Source: CAVVUF01 sp963751425 (GTDB lineage Bacteria; Chloroflexota; Anaerolineae; Anaerolineales; UBA4823). Taken from it: a stretch of 64,000 nucleotides of DNA. A program made the translations under genes and the position numbers. Shown here in pieces: positions 8,412 to 18,674 of the stretch (position 1 is the first letter of the stretch; the number at the start of each line of letters is the position of its first letter). The notes below the pieces were generated by a model. It saw only the letters and a program-made list of their open reading frames with translations. It searched no databases and was not told the origin of the DNA. The DNA lies in contig CAVVUF010000001.1 in NCBI GenBank assembly GCA_963751425.1, positions 1,922,001 through 1,986,000 on the forward strand. Reading direction: 5' to 3'.

Positions 8412-9428
8412 ATGTTGCCTATCTTGACTTTTTTCTGCGAGCTAGAAGCCCAGCCGCTTGAGGCGTTATTCACTAACCCACAGGTGATCCCCGATTTGAA
8501 AGCCCTGAATGCCGGGGTCAGCCTGGGCATATTGGATTTCAGCCCGGAGCGCGCAGGGGTAGTGCAGAGCCTGAACAAAGCCAACATTCCGGTCACTGCC
8601 TGGCTGCTGCTGCCCAAGGATCAAGGCTATTGGTTCAACAGCACCAATGCCGCCCAGGCAGCCCGTCGTTATGCCGATTTTAAAGCCTGGACAGCAGAGC
8701 ACGATTTGAAATGGGCTGCCATTGGCCTGGATATCGAGCCGAACATCAACGAAGCCATTTCGCTCACCCAGGATCGTGCCAGGCTGGCCCCAACGATGCT
8801 CAAGCGCCTCTTCGATCAGCAAAGTTTGCTGCGCGCCGAGATGGCTTACGCCAGCCTGGCAGCCCGCATCCAGACAGATGGTTACCTGGTCGAAAGCTAC
8901 CAGTTCCCTTTCATTGTCGACGAGCGCAAAGTCGGCTCCACGCTGCTCAAGCGCCTCGCTGGATTAGTCGATTTTCACGCCAACCGGGAAGTGCTCATGC
9001 TGTATTCCAGTTTCATGCGTCCGTTCGGTGATGGGTTGATCTGGTCTTACGGTCGCCAGGCCAATTCGATCGGCATCGGCAATACGGGAGGCGGCGTAGA
9101 GATCCAGGCGGTCAAGGATGTTCCCCCCATGACCTGGGCAGAGCTGACCCGCGACCTGCGCCTGGCTTACCACTTGAAAAAACCGGTGCACATCTTCTGC
9201 TTGGAAGGCTGTGTCAAGGAAGGTTACCTGACCCGGCTGAGAACCTTTGATTGGGAAGGTCCGGTCACGGAGCCTATCAAGTCCTACCAGAAAGTCCATG
9301 CTGTCCGCCAGCTTGGTCAGGCGGGGCTTTGGGCCGCGGCTCACCCGCTTGTCGTCATGGCAGGCGTGTGCATCCTGGGTTGTGGTCTCTCCAGGCTGTT
9401 CGGTCGCAGAAAGAAATGCTGCGGCTAA
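8412..9428 (+). CDS. Unknown protein, barrel-like, possible glycoside-hydrolase relative
   Basis: 338 residues from ATG 8412 behind AAGGAG. No clear signal peptide, but a C-terminal hydrophobic segment (HPLVVMAGVCILGCG) followed by a basic Cys-containing tail. The body alternates beta and alpha: NIPVTAWLLLPKDQGYWFN, then WAAIGLDIEPNINE, which resembles the acidic strand-4 end of TIM-barrel glycosidases, then VLMLYSSFMRPFGDGLIWSYG and VHIFCLEGCVKEGYL. I do not recognise a named family; a barrel hydrolase-like fold is inference. Its end overlaps the convergent dus gene by 4 bases. Confidence 0.65.
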   Translation: MLPILTFFCELEAQPLEALFTNPQVIPDLKALNAGVSLGILDFSPERAGVVQSLNKANIPVTAWLLLPKDQGYWFNSTNAAQAARRYADFKAWTAEHDLKWAAIGLDIEPNINEAISLTQDRARLAPTMLKRLFDQQSLLRAEMAYASLAARIQTDGYLVESYQFPFIVDERKVGSTLLKRLAGLVDFHANREVLMLYSSFMRPFGDGLIWSYGRQANSIGIGNTGGGVEIQAVKDVPPMTWAELTRDLRLAYHLKKPVHIFCLEGCVKEGYLTRLRTFDWEGPVTEPIKSYQKVHAVRQLGQAGLWAAAHPLVVMAGVCILGCGLSRLFGRRKKCCG

Positions 9429-10372
9429 TAAAGAGCCGCTTCATCTACCAGATCTAAAAATTCTGCGGTGTCGGTGGTAGTCATCAGCCGGTCATGAGTC
9501 TCTTGCGGCAGCCCAAAAGGCGCCAGGTAGCGCTTGGCGTGTTTGCGGAATACGACCAGGCCGTGCTCCGGACCGTAGAAATACTGGCTCAATTCAAGGT
9601 GCCGGCAAAGCACCTTGCGCACCTCCGCAAAAGGCACCTGCTCGCGGTCTAAACGGGAGAAAATCCAGGGATTGCCAACTGCTCCGCGCCCAATCATCAC
9701 CGCCGGGCAGTTCGTGTGTGCTTTGATGCGTTCAACATCAGCCACCGTACGCACATCGCCGTTCGCAATCACAGGCACAGAAACTGCCTGGCGGATCTCC
9801 GCGATCGCATCCCAATCGGCTTGCCCTTTATACCCCTGCTGCCGGGTGCGCCCGTGTACGGCGATCAAGGCTCCTCCGTTTTCCTGGATGATGCGCGCCA
9901 CCAACAAATAATTCCGGCTGTCCTCATCCCACCCAAGGCGGATCTTCGCGGTGACTGGGATATCCAGGGACCGGCTCAATAGACGAAAAATGCGCGCAAT
10001 CTTCAAGGGGGTGCGCAGCAACCCTGCCCCGGCTCCACGTCCCGACACATTCTTCGATGAGCAGCCCAGGTTGATATCAATCGCCGCAGGACCATATTGC
10101 CTCAGCCGGAGAGCAACTTCTAACAACCGCCCGGGGTTGTTATCGAAAATCTGGAAGATAACCGGCTGTTCGGAAGGTAAGAAAGCCAGCTTCTGGTGGA
10201 TAAAGGGATGCCCTTGCAAAATATCCAGCGCGTTGATGAATTCCGTATAACTGATGGCTGAGCCCAATTCGCGGCACACCGCTCGGAATGGCAGGTCCGA
10301 ATAACCATCCATTGGCGAGAGGATGAGATCGCCGTAGATTGGAATGTCCCCGATCGAGAATATCGCGTTCAC
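9425..10372 (-). CDS. dus: tRNA-dihydrouridine synthase
   Basis: 315 residues, complete. FMN-barrel start LILSPMDGYSDLPFR, then the conserved INLGCSSKNVSGRGAGAGLL with the catalytic cysteine, VTAKIRLGWDE, GGALIAVHGRTRQQGYKG (His/Arg substrate site) and VPVIANGDV, and GRGAVGNPWIF. Reduces uridines in tRNA to dihydrouridine. Start is GTG 10372, overlapping the stop of the upstream methyltransferase gene (GTGA), so translation is coupled. Confidence 0.93.
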   Translation of the reverse strand: MNAIFSIGDIPIYGDLILSPMDGYSDLPFRAVCRELGSAISYTEFINALDILQGHPFIHQKLAFLPSEQPVIFQIFDNNPGRLLEVALRLRQYGPAAIDINLGCSSKNVSGRGAGAGLLRTPLKIARIFRLLSRSLDIPVTAKIRLGWDEDSRNYLLVARIIQENGGALIAVHGRTRQQGYKGQADWDAIAEIRQAVSVPVIANGDVRTVADVERIKAHTNCPAVMIGRGAVGNPWIFSRLDREQVPFAEVRKVLCRHLELSQYFYGPEHGLVVFRKHAKRYLAPFGLPQETHDRLMTTTDTAEFLDLVDEAALY

Positions 10373-11302
10373 GAAAAAACTCCTGATCTTGCCCGGTGCA
10401 CAAAACGGTTGAAATCTTTACGCTTGCGCACCTTGAAAACATTGATATCCTGGAAACCCACCTCCCCCAGCCAATGCGAGAGATCCTCTCCCAAGACAAA
10501 CACAGCCACCGGTGCTGTGGTCAGGGTGTGCTGAATAATCTCCCGGATAACCTGCTGATTCTCGTGCATAAATAAACCATAGGGCAGGTCTGTGATCACT
10601 GCATCCGCCTTCTTATCCACCGCTCGATAATCTGCGAGGATGACCTCCGCCGGGTATCCGTAATGCGCCAGGTTCTTGCGCGAGATCCCCACCATGCGCG
10701 GGTTCCAATCCACGCCGCAGGCCTCCAGCTCCACCGCCTGTGCTTCCAGCAAGATCGAGCCCGTTCCGCAGCATGGGTCCAGAATGGTTTGAGCTGGAGG
10801 GGTAACCAGGTTCACGAGAGCACGCGCCAATCGTGACGGCAGCGAAGCAGAGGTACGGTAAGGCTTCTTGTCATGCTGGCGGTAAGAATGGTTCGAACTC
10901 AGCCAAAATCTCTCCGAAACACAACCCTTGATCCCGCTCGATGAGCAGGAACCGGTGACTGGGAGCATCAAGGTTGGGATATGCCCGGATCACATTTGCC
11001 AGGTCAATCGCCGCCTGGCGTGAATTCACCTTCTTCTGGCTGGCGAGGCAGGTATATTCGATCCGGAAATGCTCCGCTGGAAAAGATAACTCTTTGACAA
11101 CTTCCAGAAGTTCAGGAAGGGTTTTTGCCTGGGCGATCAAACGCAAGCCGGTGTGAACATAGGCTCCGCGCGTGATCAAATCCACACGCTGGCAAAAAGC
11201 AACCCCATCCTCCTCCGGTTTTCCACCTGTCAGGTTCTCACACTCACCCGCCACCAGCTCGTTCCCTTCCAGGCGCGCACACAAAGCCAGGTATTCGGTC
11301 AT
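10369..11302 (-). CDS. THUMP/Trm11-like RNA guanine-N2 methyltransferase, one frameshift
   Basis: N-terminal half (11302 to about 10895) resembles a THUMP-type RNA binding region (LPELLEVVKELSFPAEHFRIEY, HRFLLIERDQGLCFGEIL). C-terminal half contains DKKPYRTSASLPSRLARALVNL, the SAM motif ILDPCCGTGSILLEA and the N-methylase motif VITDLPYG, as in Trm11/TrmG10 and RlmKL-like enzymes that methylate guanosine N2. One extra base near 10890 separates the halves (ILAEFE then YRQHDKKPYR). Its ATG overlaps the radA stop (ATGA) and its stop overlaps the dus start, so it is the middle of a coupled three-gene unit. Confidence 0.8.
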
Positions 11303-12711
11303 GCCTCGCTTTGCACCAGGGCTGCTTCCAGCGCTTGCCGCAGCGAACGCGTTTCCACCACCTCAATCCCATCCGGCCAAGGTTCCGCTTTGCGCAAGCG
11401 GTGTGGGACGATCGCGGTTTTAAAACCCAGCTTCGCAGCTTCCCGCAGTCGGGCAGGCATCTGCCCCACCATGCGCAGCTCCCCCGAAAGGCCAACCTCC
11501 CCGATCAACACGGTATCTGCCCTCACAGGTTGGTCCCGGACAGAAGAAGCCAGCGCTGCAGCAGTCGCCAGGTCAGCCGCCGGCTCGGTCACTTTGATCC
11601 CGCCGACCACGTTGACAAACACATCTTGCTCGCCCAGCCGTACCCCCACCCGGCGGGTTAACACCGCCACGGTAAGCAGCAGGCGGTTCAGATCCACACC
11701 ATTCGGCGTTCTGCGCGGGTTTCCGAATACCGTTGGGCTGGTTAAACCTTGAATCTCGACCAGGATCGGCCGCGTGCCTTCCATGGTTACCGCAATTGCT
11801 GACCCTGGCGAATTGATCATCCGCTCCGCCAGGAAAGCTTCCGACGGGTTGGTTATCTCTACCAGCCCACGCTCGCGCATCTCGAATACCCCCACTTCTG
11901 ATGTAGCTCCAAAACGGTTTTTCACAGAGCGCAGCAAACGGTACGATTGGAAGCGGTCTCCTTCCAGGTAAAGCACCGTATCGACAATATGCTCCAACAC
12001 CCGCGGTCCCGCAATCGCACCTTCTTTTGTCACGTGTCCGACCAAAAATATGGCCATCCCTGATGATTTCGCGATCTCGCGCAGCCGAGAAGCGCTCTCG
12101 CGCACCTGCGAGACGGACCCAGCAGAAGATTCAAGCTCCGGGATGTAGGTAGTCTGTATCGAATCAACGATCAGCACATCCGGGTGGAGAGCAGCGATAT
12201 GCTCTAGAATCACATTTAAATCTGTTTCTGTCACCAGGAGGAGCTTCTCCGGCATGTCGAGCTGCTCTTCGCGCTCGCCCTCAGTCAACCGTAGCAGCCG
12301 GATGGCGCGCATCTTAATCTGCCGTTCCGATTCCTCGCCAGATACATACAGGATTTCGCTTTGGCGCGCCAGCTCGAGCGCTAATTGCAGCATAAGCGTG
12401 GACTTGCCTATACCCGGGTCACCCCCAATCAAGACAATCGAGCCAGGAACAATCCCGCCTCCCAAGACACGCGCAAACTCCCCCATGGAAAGCGGCAGCC
12501 GTTCTTCCACGTCCCCTTCGATTTCGCCAAGCCGGCGTGGGGTTGAATTTCCAACCAGCCCGCGTGTCGAAATTTTTGAAGCTGTTGCTGGCGGCTGCAC
12601 CACTTCTTCAACCATACTGTTCCAGGCTCCACACTGCGGGCAGCGTCCCATCGGACGGGCTGCAGTCCGTCCGCACTGTTGGCAAACAAATTGGGTATGA
12701 GTCTTCGGCAT
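11299..12711 (-). CDS. radA: DNA repair protein RadA (Sms)
   Basis: 470 residues, complete. N-terminal zinc finger (CQQCGRTAARPMGRCPQCG), RecA-like core with Walker A IGGDPGIGKSTLM, Walker B region VLIVDSIQT, the RadA signature KNRFG in LRSVKNRFGATSEVGVFEM, and a C-terminal Lon-like domain (VFVNVVGGIKVTEPAADLA, GEVGLSGELR). RadA is a helicase-like factor in branch migration during recombinational repair. First gene of a unit with the THUMP methyltransferase and dus. No ribosome site is visible; a minus-strand TATAAT at 12718-12723 would place the transcript start almost on the ATG. Confidence 0.95.
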   Translation of the reverse strand: MPKTHTQFVCQQCGRTAARPMGRCPQCGAWNSMVEEVVQPPATASKISTRGLVGNSTPRRLGEIEGDVEERLPLSMGEFARVLGGGIVPGSIVLIGGDPGIGKSTLMLQLALELARQSEILYVSGEESERQIKMRAIRLLRLTEGEREEQLDMPEKLLLVTETDLNVILEHIAALHPDVLIVDSIQTTYIPELESSAGSVSQVRESASRLREIAKSSGMAIFLVGHVTKEGAIAGPRVLEHIVDTVLYLEGDRFQSYRLLRSVKNRFGATSEVGVFEMRERGLVEITNPSEAFLAERMINSPGSAIAVTMEGTRPILVEIQGLTSPTVFGNPRRTPNGVDLNRLLLTVAVLTRRVGVRLGEQDVFVNVVGGIKVTEPAADLATAAALASSVRDQPVRADTVLIGEVGLSGELRMVGQMPARLREAAKLGFKTAIVPHRLRKAEPWPDGIEVVETRSLRQALEAALVQSEA

Positions 12712-12796
12712 AAAGTCATTATATCGGAAATTCGATCATTGGAGAGATGATATAATTAATCTCGTATTAATCCTCTTCTATCTTAGGAACAAAAGT
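12712..12796. promoter_or_regulatory. Compact divergent promoter region radA / signalling locus
   Basis: TATAAT on the minus strand at 12718-12723 for radA and TATAAT on the plus strand at 12751-12756 for the signalling genes. No strong -35 elements. TAGGAAC at 12784-12790 is a modest ribosome site for ATG 12797. Confidence 0.45.
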
Positions 12797-14909
12797 ATGC
12801 AAGCCATCGCATCTCGGCATAAAACATTGGGGGTCTTAGCCAGGATGAAACAAACGCGGCTCTCAAGCCTGAAAAAAGCCTGCATTTGTATCCTTTATAT
12901 ATTCATCTTTTTTGGCAATTTTTCTTGGCAACCTCAACCCAACCGCCTTGGCTCAAAAAATTCAGCAGCAAGTTTTCATTACTCGCGTTAATTCCTCCGC
13001 CTTCCCTTCCGTTCAGGTTTACGCCATCCTGCGTGACCGGCGTGGAAAACCGATCCCTACAGGAAAATTGGGAGGCTTGACCATGACCGAAAGCGTCTTC
13101 GATCATGAAGAGGTGGTATCTGACGATCAACACCAGTTTACAGTTAATTCCTTCTCCTCCGGAGCAGAAGTGCTCTTTGTCATCGATGCAGCCAGCGATC
13201 TTACCAAGCCAGGAGCCAGCCGGGACTCCTACCTGGTTGAGATGCAAAATGTGATCAAATCTTTCATAAACAATATGCATCCCGATGACAAAGCCGGCAT
13301 CCTGGTCGTGACCGGCAGCCAGGTTGACTATCTTCAGCCTTTGACCGCCAAGAAAGAGCTCCTCAACCAAAGCTTGGGGAAAATCCCCCAAAGGGCTGCA
13401 AAAATCTCTTTTGGTCGTTACGGCATTGACCGCGCCCTCAATGAGCTCGCGATCTCTCCAGACAAGGAAACAATAGCGCAAGCCGTAATCTTCCTGACAC
13501 CCCAACTGTTCCATGGAGATGAAGGGCTAGAAAATATCGTCACCAAAGCCATTGAGGAAGGGATTCCGATCCACAGCGTATTGACCCGCGATATTGAATA
13601 CTCCAAGGCTTCTGAACCGCTGAAAGAAATGGCATCTCAAACAGGGGCAATTTATGTTCACTACCAGGACAACACCTCTCCGCAAGCGATTTTCGATGCA
13701 TTGAACGAGCAGCGGACCCAGACCTTATTGAGCTTCCGTTCGAAAATAGGAGACAGCTCAGAACGGACCATTAATCTCACCCTGAAAGATGTTTCAGGTA
13801 CATTCAAAACCACTGACACATACCAGGTCTCATTACAGCCGCCATTTATTAGCATAACCTCTCCTTTGATTAATGAAGAGATTGTCCGGCAAGCCGAGTC
13901 AGCCAACGCAAACATGGCCTTGGTCGAACCCATTATGCTGCCAGTCACAGCTTCCATTACCTGGCCTGATGGGTTTCCCAGGGAGATCGCCTCTGCACAG
14001 CTCAATATCGATGGCCGCCCATCCCCCACAAGCTTCACAGGAAGCCCAGAGAGCCTGGCCTTCGAGTGGGATTTACGTCCTTATCAAGAACCGGGTACAC
14101 ATTTGGTGAATCTCAGCGCGCTAGTTCAGGACGAAGTGGGCTTGACCAGTGCGAGTGAGGAAGCAATCGTCAAAATACGGGTCTCTGTCCCTGAATTATC
14201 GCCCAATTCCACCCTTACTCCGCAGGCAGCTCTTGCCGCAGAGGTCACCCCGGCTCTTGCACCCGTTGGCAGCGCAGATTCCTGCAGCAGCCCGTCCGGT
14301 TCTCAAGCCACGCTGTGCCGGATCACTGCCTTGGGAAAAGCCCTGGTTTCCACTCCTTCTGGATGGTTTGCCATTGGCGGCTTGTTGATCGCTATTTTTG
14401 CCATACTCATGGCTTTTCACTACCGCGGCTCTATCAACCAGGTAGGCGGGAAAGCTTTGGAAACGATGCAAGAAACGCTTACTTCGCTAAGACGTCCTCC
14501 CAAAAAAGAATCAGGAGCTTACCTGATAGTGCTTCAGGGGGATGCTGAAATGGTGGGTAAAAGCCTCCCCCTCAGTCCTGACCACACAACCTTCCTCGGG
14601 CGCAGCCTGAGCGAAGCAGAGCTGGCTTTCCAGGTCAATCAAGAACGCAGTGTGGTCAGCCGGAAGCATTGCAAAATTCAAGAAGAGAAAGGCAAGTACA
14701 AAATTATCGACCTGGGGTCTACGCATGGAACTTTCGTGAACGGCAATCGCCTGCCCGTTGGCGGAAAGACGCTTTCTGGTTCAGACCAGATCGAGCTGGG
14801 ACCCACCGATCAGGGAGGGGTTCTGCTTGAATTTAGAACCGCGCGTTCTAAGGCCGAGACGAAAATCGAATCCCCTGATTCAAGTCCGACCTATTTTGGT
14901 AACCTGTGA
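12797..14909 (+). CDS. vWA-like and FHA-domain membrane protein, one frameshift
   Basis: Around 700 residues. From ATG 12797 a basic stretch leads to a signal/anchor (ACICILYIFIFFGNF); one extra T in the run 12919-12923 joins it to the main frame (NPTALAQKIQQQ). A von Willebrand A-like domain follows (VLFVIDAASDLTKPG, with DxASD instead of the full DxSxS metal motif, and DKAGILVVTG). After beta-rich regions a membrane helix (WFAIGGLLIAIFAILMAF) leads to a C-terminal FHA domain with FLGRS, SRKHC and GSTHGTFVNGN, which binds phospho-threonine. Topology puts vWA outside and FHA inside. First gene of the kinase locus; 26 bases before the kinase-FHA gene, whose product could phosphorylate a partner for this FHA. 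Confidence 0.8.
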
Positions 14910-14935
14910 CGTTAACTTAGTTAGAGATTGCTTCC

Positions 14936-16348
14936 ATGCCATCAGATATCGATCAAAACCTGGACGAGTTGACTCAGCTCGGCCGCTACCAGATTAAACA
15001 GCGCCTGGGTGGAGGTACTCACGCGGTTGTTTATCAGGCAGAAGATACCCTGCTCAACCGTACCGTCGCCTTGAAGGTACTCAAACCCATCTGGGCTTCT
15101 GAACCTGAAATGGTGGGCCGTTTCACCGCGAAGCACGCGCGGCTGCCAACTTGATGCATTCCCAGATTGCCTGGGTGTTCGATTTTGGCGAGATAAATGG
15201 TTTTTACTTCCTGGCGGTCCGGTATGTGGAAGGGTTCACCCTCGATAATCTGATCTTGGATCGAGGCAAGCTCTCCTGGCAGGAATCTCTGGAATATATC
15301 GAAGATCTTGGCAGTGCTTTAGACTACGCCCACGGGAAGGCTGTGATCCACCGAGATGTGAAACCGAAGAACATCATCATCTCAACCACTGAAGGGGCTA
15401 TTTTAACCGACTTCGGCCTGGTGAAAGCCGGATTTGACGCTTCTTTCCAAACCAAGGCCGATATGATTATCGGCACTCCAGAATACATTCCTCCTGAGAT
15501 CTGGAGCGGCGAAAGTGCCAGCCCGGCCACAGATCAGTATGCGCTGGCTTGTGTATTTGTGGAGATGTTGAGCGGGAAACCTTTATTCTCTGGCACCCGC
15601 CTGGACGATATCATTCGGAAACACCTTGAGACCTCCCTCGCTCAGTGCTACCTGGCCAGGAGACATTCCCCCTGGGGCAGAGCAGATCTTGCGACAAGCG
15701 CTTTCCCCAAACCCTTATGATCGCTATCCAAGCCTGGGATCCTTTGTGAAAGCGTTAAAAGAAACCAGGCCGCTCACCTCCGATGAGATTATTCGACGCA
15801 GCCAACAATTTTTAGATCAAAAAGTTAAGCAGAAAGAGCCTGGGCAGGTCTCGGCCGTTGAAGAATTGGTAGAAGGGAACCATCTAGCAGAAGCAGAGTT
15901 TATAGATGGTTCCAATATCTCACTAGAGGAAGGATCAAGCGCTGCGGCTGCCCAGGCTTCAACCCCACAGGTAGAAGCTCGACATGGTTGGAGGAATCGG
16001 ATTCGAGGCCTGGTAAGCCGATCGCCCTACAACGAAAAAGAAGCTGAGAAGATCACAAAGAAGTTTGCGCTGCGTTTAAATACCAAGCCGGTCAAAGTAT
16101 TTCACCTGGATGGCGACCACCTTATCATGGGGAGGAGTACTGACTGTCACATTACCATAGAGGACATGAATGTATCACGCCGCCATGCAGAGTTGCTCCT
16201 GACCTCTCAAGGCTATCAGATTCAGGATCTAGGCTCAAAGAATGGCACTTTCGTGAATGGTAAGCTGGTGAACAGTTTCTCACCTCTTTCCCCCGGAGAT
16301 GAGGTAATGCTGGGGAGCACAACCTCGTTTTTCTTCGAGCAAGAATAA
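14936..16348 (+). CDS. Cytoplasmic Ser/Thr protein kinase with C-terminal FHA domain, two frameshifts
   Basis: About 470 residues. Kinase domain (about 15-290): glycine loop LGGGTHAVVY, ATP lysine VALKVLK, catalytic loop HRDVKPKN, DFG in LTDFGLVKAG, activation segment GTPEYIPPE. Frame breaks near 15125 (one C missing in CACCGCG) and near 15631 (one extra base) interrupt an otherwise standard kinase. A charged linker leads to an FHA domain at the C-terminus: IMGRSTDCHI, SRRHAELLL, GSKNGTFVNG. No membrane segment, so it acts inside the cell and may bind its own or a neighbour's phospho-threonine. 22 bases before the next kinase gene. Confidence 0.85.
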
Positions 16349-16370
16349 TTATCCCTCGGGAGCACAAAGC

Positions 16371-18649
16371 ATGATTGGAAAAATAGGCCGCTATGAAGTC
16401 ATCTCCGAGATAGGCCGTGGGGGAATGGCTACAGTATATGAAGCTCATGATCCGGTTTTCAACCGAAAAGTGGCGATCAAAATCCTGCCTGCAGAGCTCT
16501 TGCACGATTCATCCTTCCGTACACGATTTGAGCGTGAAGCAAAGACGATCGCCACATTAGAACATTCTGCGATCGTGCCTGTTTACGATTTTGGCGAGCA
16601 CGAAGGTCAGCCTTATTTCGTGATGCGGCTCATGTCAGGTAGATCGCTGGCAGACCGCATGGCCCAAGGTGCTCTTCCCCTTGAAGAGATTGTGAATATT
16701 GTCTCCCGAGTAGCTGCTGCCCTGGATGAAGCCCACAGCAAAGATATTGTCCATCGGGATCTAAAACCTGGCAACATCCTTTTCGATCAACATGGTGAGC
16801 CTTTCCTGGCAGATTTTGGAATTTCCAAACTCTCACAAAGTGCTGCCACGCTGACCGGAAATGCCATTGTTGGCACACCAGCCTATATGAGCCCCGAACA
16901 AGGCCAGGGTGAGCAAGATATCGATGGCCGCAGTGATATCTACTCACTGGGGGTCATTATCTATGAAATGCTCACCGGCCGGGTACCCTTCGAAGCAGAT
17001 ACGCCCATGGGTCAGGTGTTGAAACATATCACAGAAACCCCGCCCTCGATCCTGGAATTCAATAAAAATGTCCCGCCTGGCGTGGTAGATGTGGTTGAAC
17101 GCGCCATGGCCAAACGCAAGTTTGCCCGCTATGACAATGCAGGGCAAATGTCTAAAGCATTGGCAGATGCAGTGCGGAACAGCACCTCTGCCAAAACACC
17201 TCCTCCGACCATGGCAGACTTGCCCTCAGCCGGGATATCCGCTGCTTCAGCCGGGGCGCGTAAATATCCCACACCCTCCCCCCGCTCCACTCCCAAGCCG
17301 ATTACCCCCCGGCCTGCACGGTCACCTTCCACCCCCGCGCCAGGAGCGGTCACACCACCCATGTCTGTCGTCAAGGATACTGTCCATAAAACTTCCTCCG
17401 CGCAAGTTCGGCGGAAAAGTCCAAAACAGATTAGCTGTACCGTTTTCATAGCTTTCGCTGTAGTCGGATTATTTGCAGGGGCAATTTTCATTGCTGGGCA
17501 GAGATTCGAGATCAATGTCAGACCCCCAGCCGTCGCCCAGGCGAATGTCAGTTTCACCGCCACCCCTTTACTCACAGATGAAGAAATTATTCCAAGCCAA
17601 CCTACAGAAACACCTCAGGCTACGCTAGCCGCGCTGGCTCTGAGCACACAGATCCCGACGGAAACCCCCGCCTCTACAGCCACGCTTACCCCCCTGCCAA
17701 CCCCGACCAGCCAACCTACCGAGGCCCTCGTGGTCATCGGCGGAGCAGATAAGATCGCCTTTGTCAAAGATAAAGAGGTTTGGATTGCGAACCTGGATGG
17801 CACGAACCTGCGCCAAATTACCAACACCGGCAGCAGCAAGAGCGCCCTGCATTGGACTCCGGATGGAAAAGCGGTCACTTATATTACCGGACGGAGTGTG
17901 CGCATCGCGAATATTGATGACCTGCAAGACAAGCTCATCGTCAATGCAAATTGGGCAGATTACCTGGCCGGGTTTGAGATCTCGCCAGATGGGAAGTATG
18001 TCGCTTTCAGTATGAGTGATGGCCTATTCATCTTACCCTACGATCTGAACACCCTCAGTCAAATCCGCACGCCTGACCAGCTCAAGAATGCTCAAAATTG
18101 CCTGGCGTTCACATCTGCAAAAACCCGCGCGGTACGCTGGTCCAGCGATGGGAAGCGCCTGGCTGTGGTGATTACCGGCACGCAGAATAATAAGCAGGTT
18201 GATTTGGTACGCGTCTTTGGGTTAACGCTTGTGGTGAAGCCCCCACCCGGGTTGACGAATTTCCCGGAGAACGCTTCACCATGCGCGGTTTTGATGCCAA
18301 TCCAACCATTCAAAGCCTGGGATGGGACGGCAACATGGTCTTTGCCTTGAACGTAGACAACAATTTTGGGTACGGAGATATCTATATCTACAATATGGCC
18401 AATGGCAAAGCGCAGCCGATCTATCCCCTGGGAACCGCGTGCTGTTTTCGAGATTTCCAATGGAGCCCCGATGGTACCTATTTCCTCTTCAGCTTCAAAG
18501 ATAACAGCAAGCCTCAAACCACCCAGCTCTACCTTGTGGATTACGCGACCATGGGTACTGGCGTAACCTATCAAACGATCGCCTTGCCAGAGGATGTTTT
18601 TACCAGCGTAGATGACAAGCCTCAACCAGTGCTTCGACCCGCAAAGTAA
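16371..18649 (+). CDS. Transmembrane Ser/Thr kinase with extracellular TolB-like propeller, one frameshift
   Basis: About 759 residues. Canonical PknB-type kinase (1-270): GRGGMATVY, VAIKILP, HRDLKPGNILFD, ADFGISKL, GTPAYMSPEQ. A Pro/Ser/Thr linker precedes one membrane helix (TVFIAFAVVGLFAGAIFIAG), then a Thr/Pro-rich stalk and a TolB/WD40-like beta-propeller outside (NLDGTNLRQITNTG, LHWTPDGKAVTYIT, FQWSPDGTYFLFS). One base is missing near 18264 (CCC run); the other frame from 18281 completes the propeller. The architecture is a receptor kinase. GGGAG precedes ATG 16371. Compare the pseudokinase at 22308, which has the same layout. Confidence 0.88.
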
Positions 18650-18674
18650 AAACCTGTGAGAAAGTAGAAGCACC

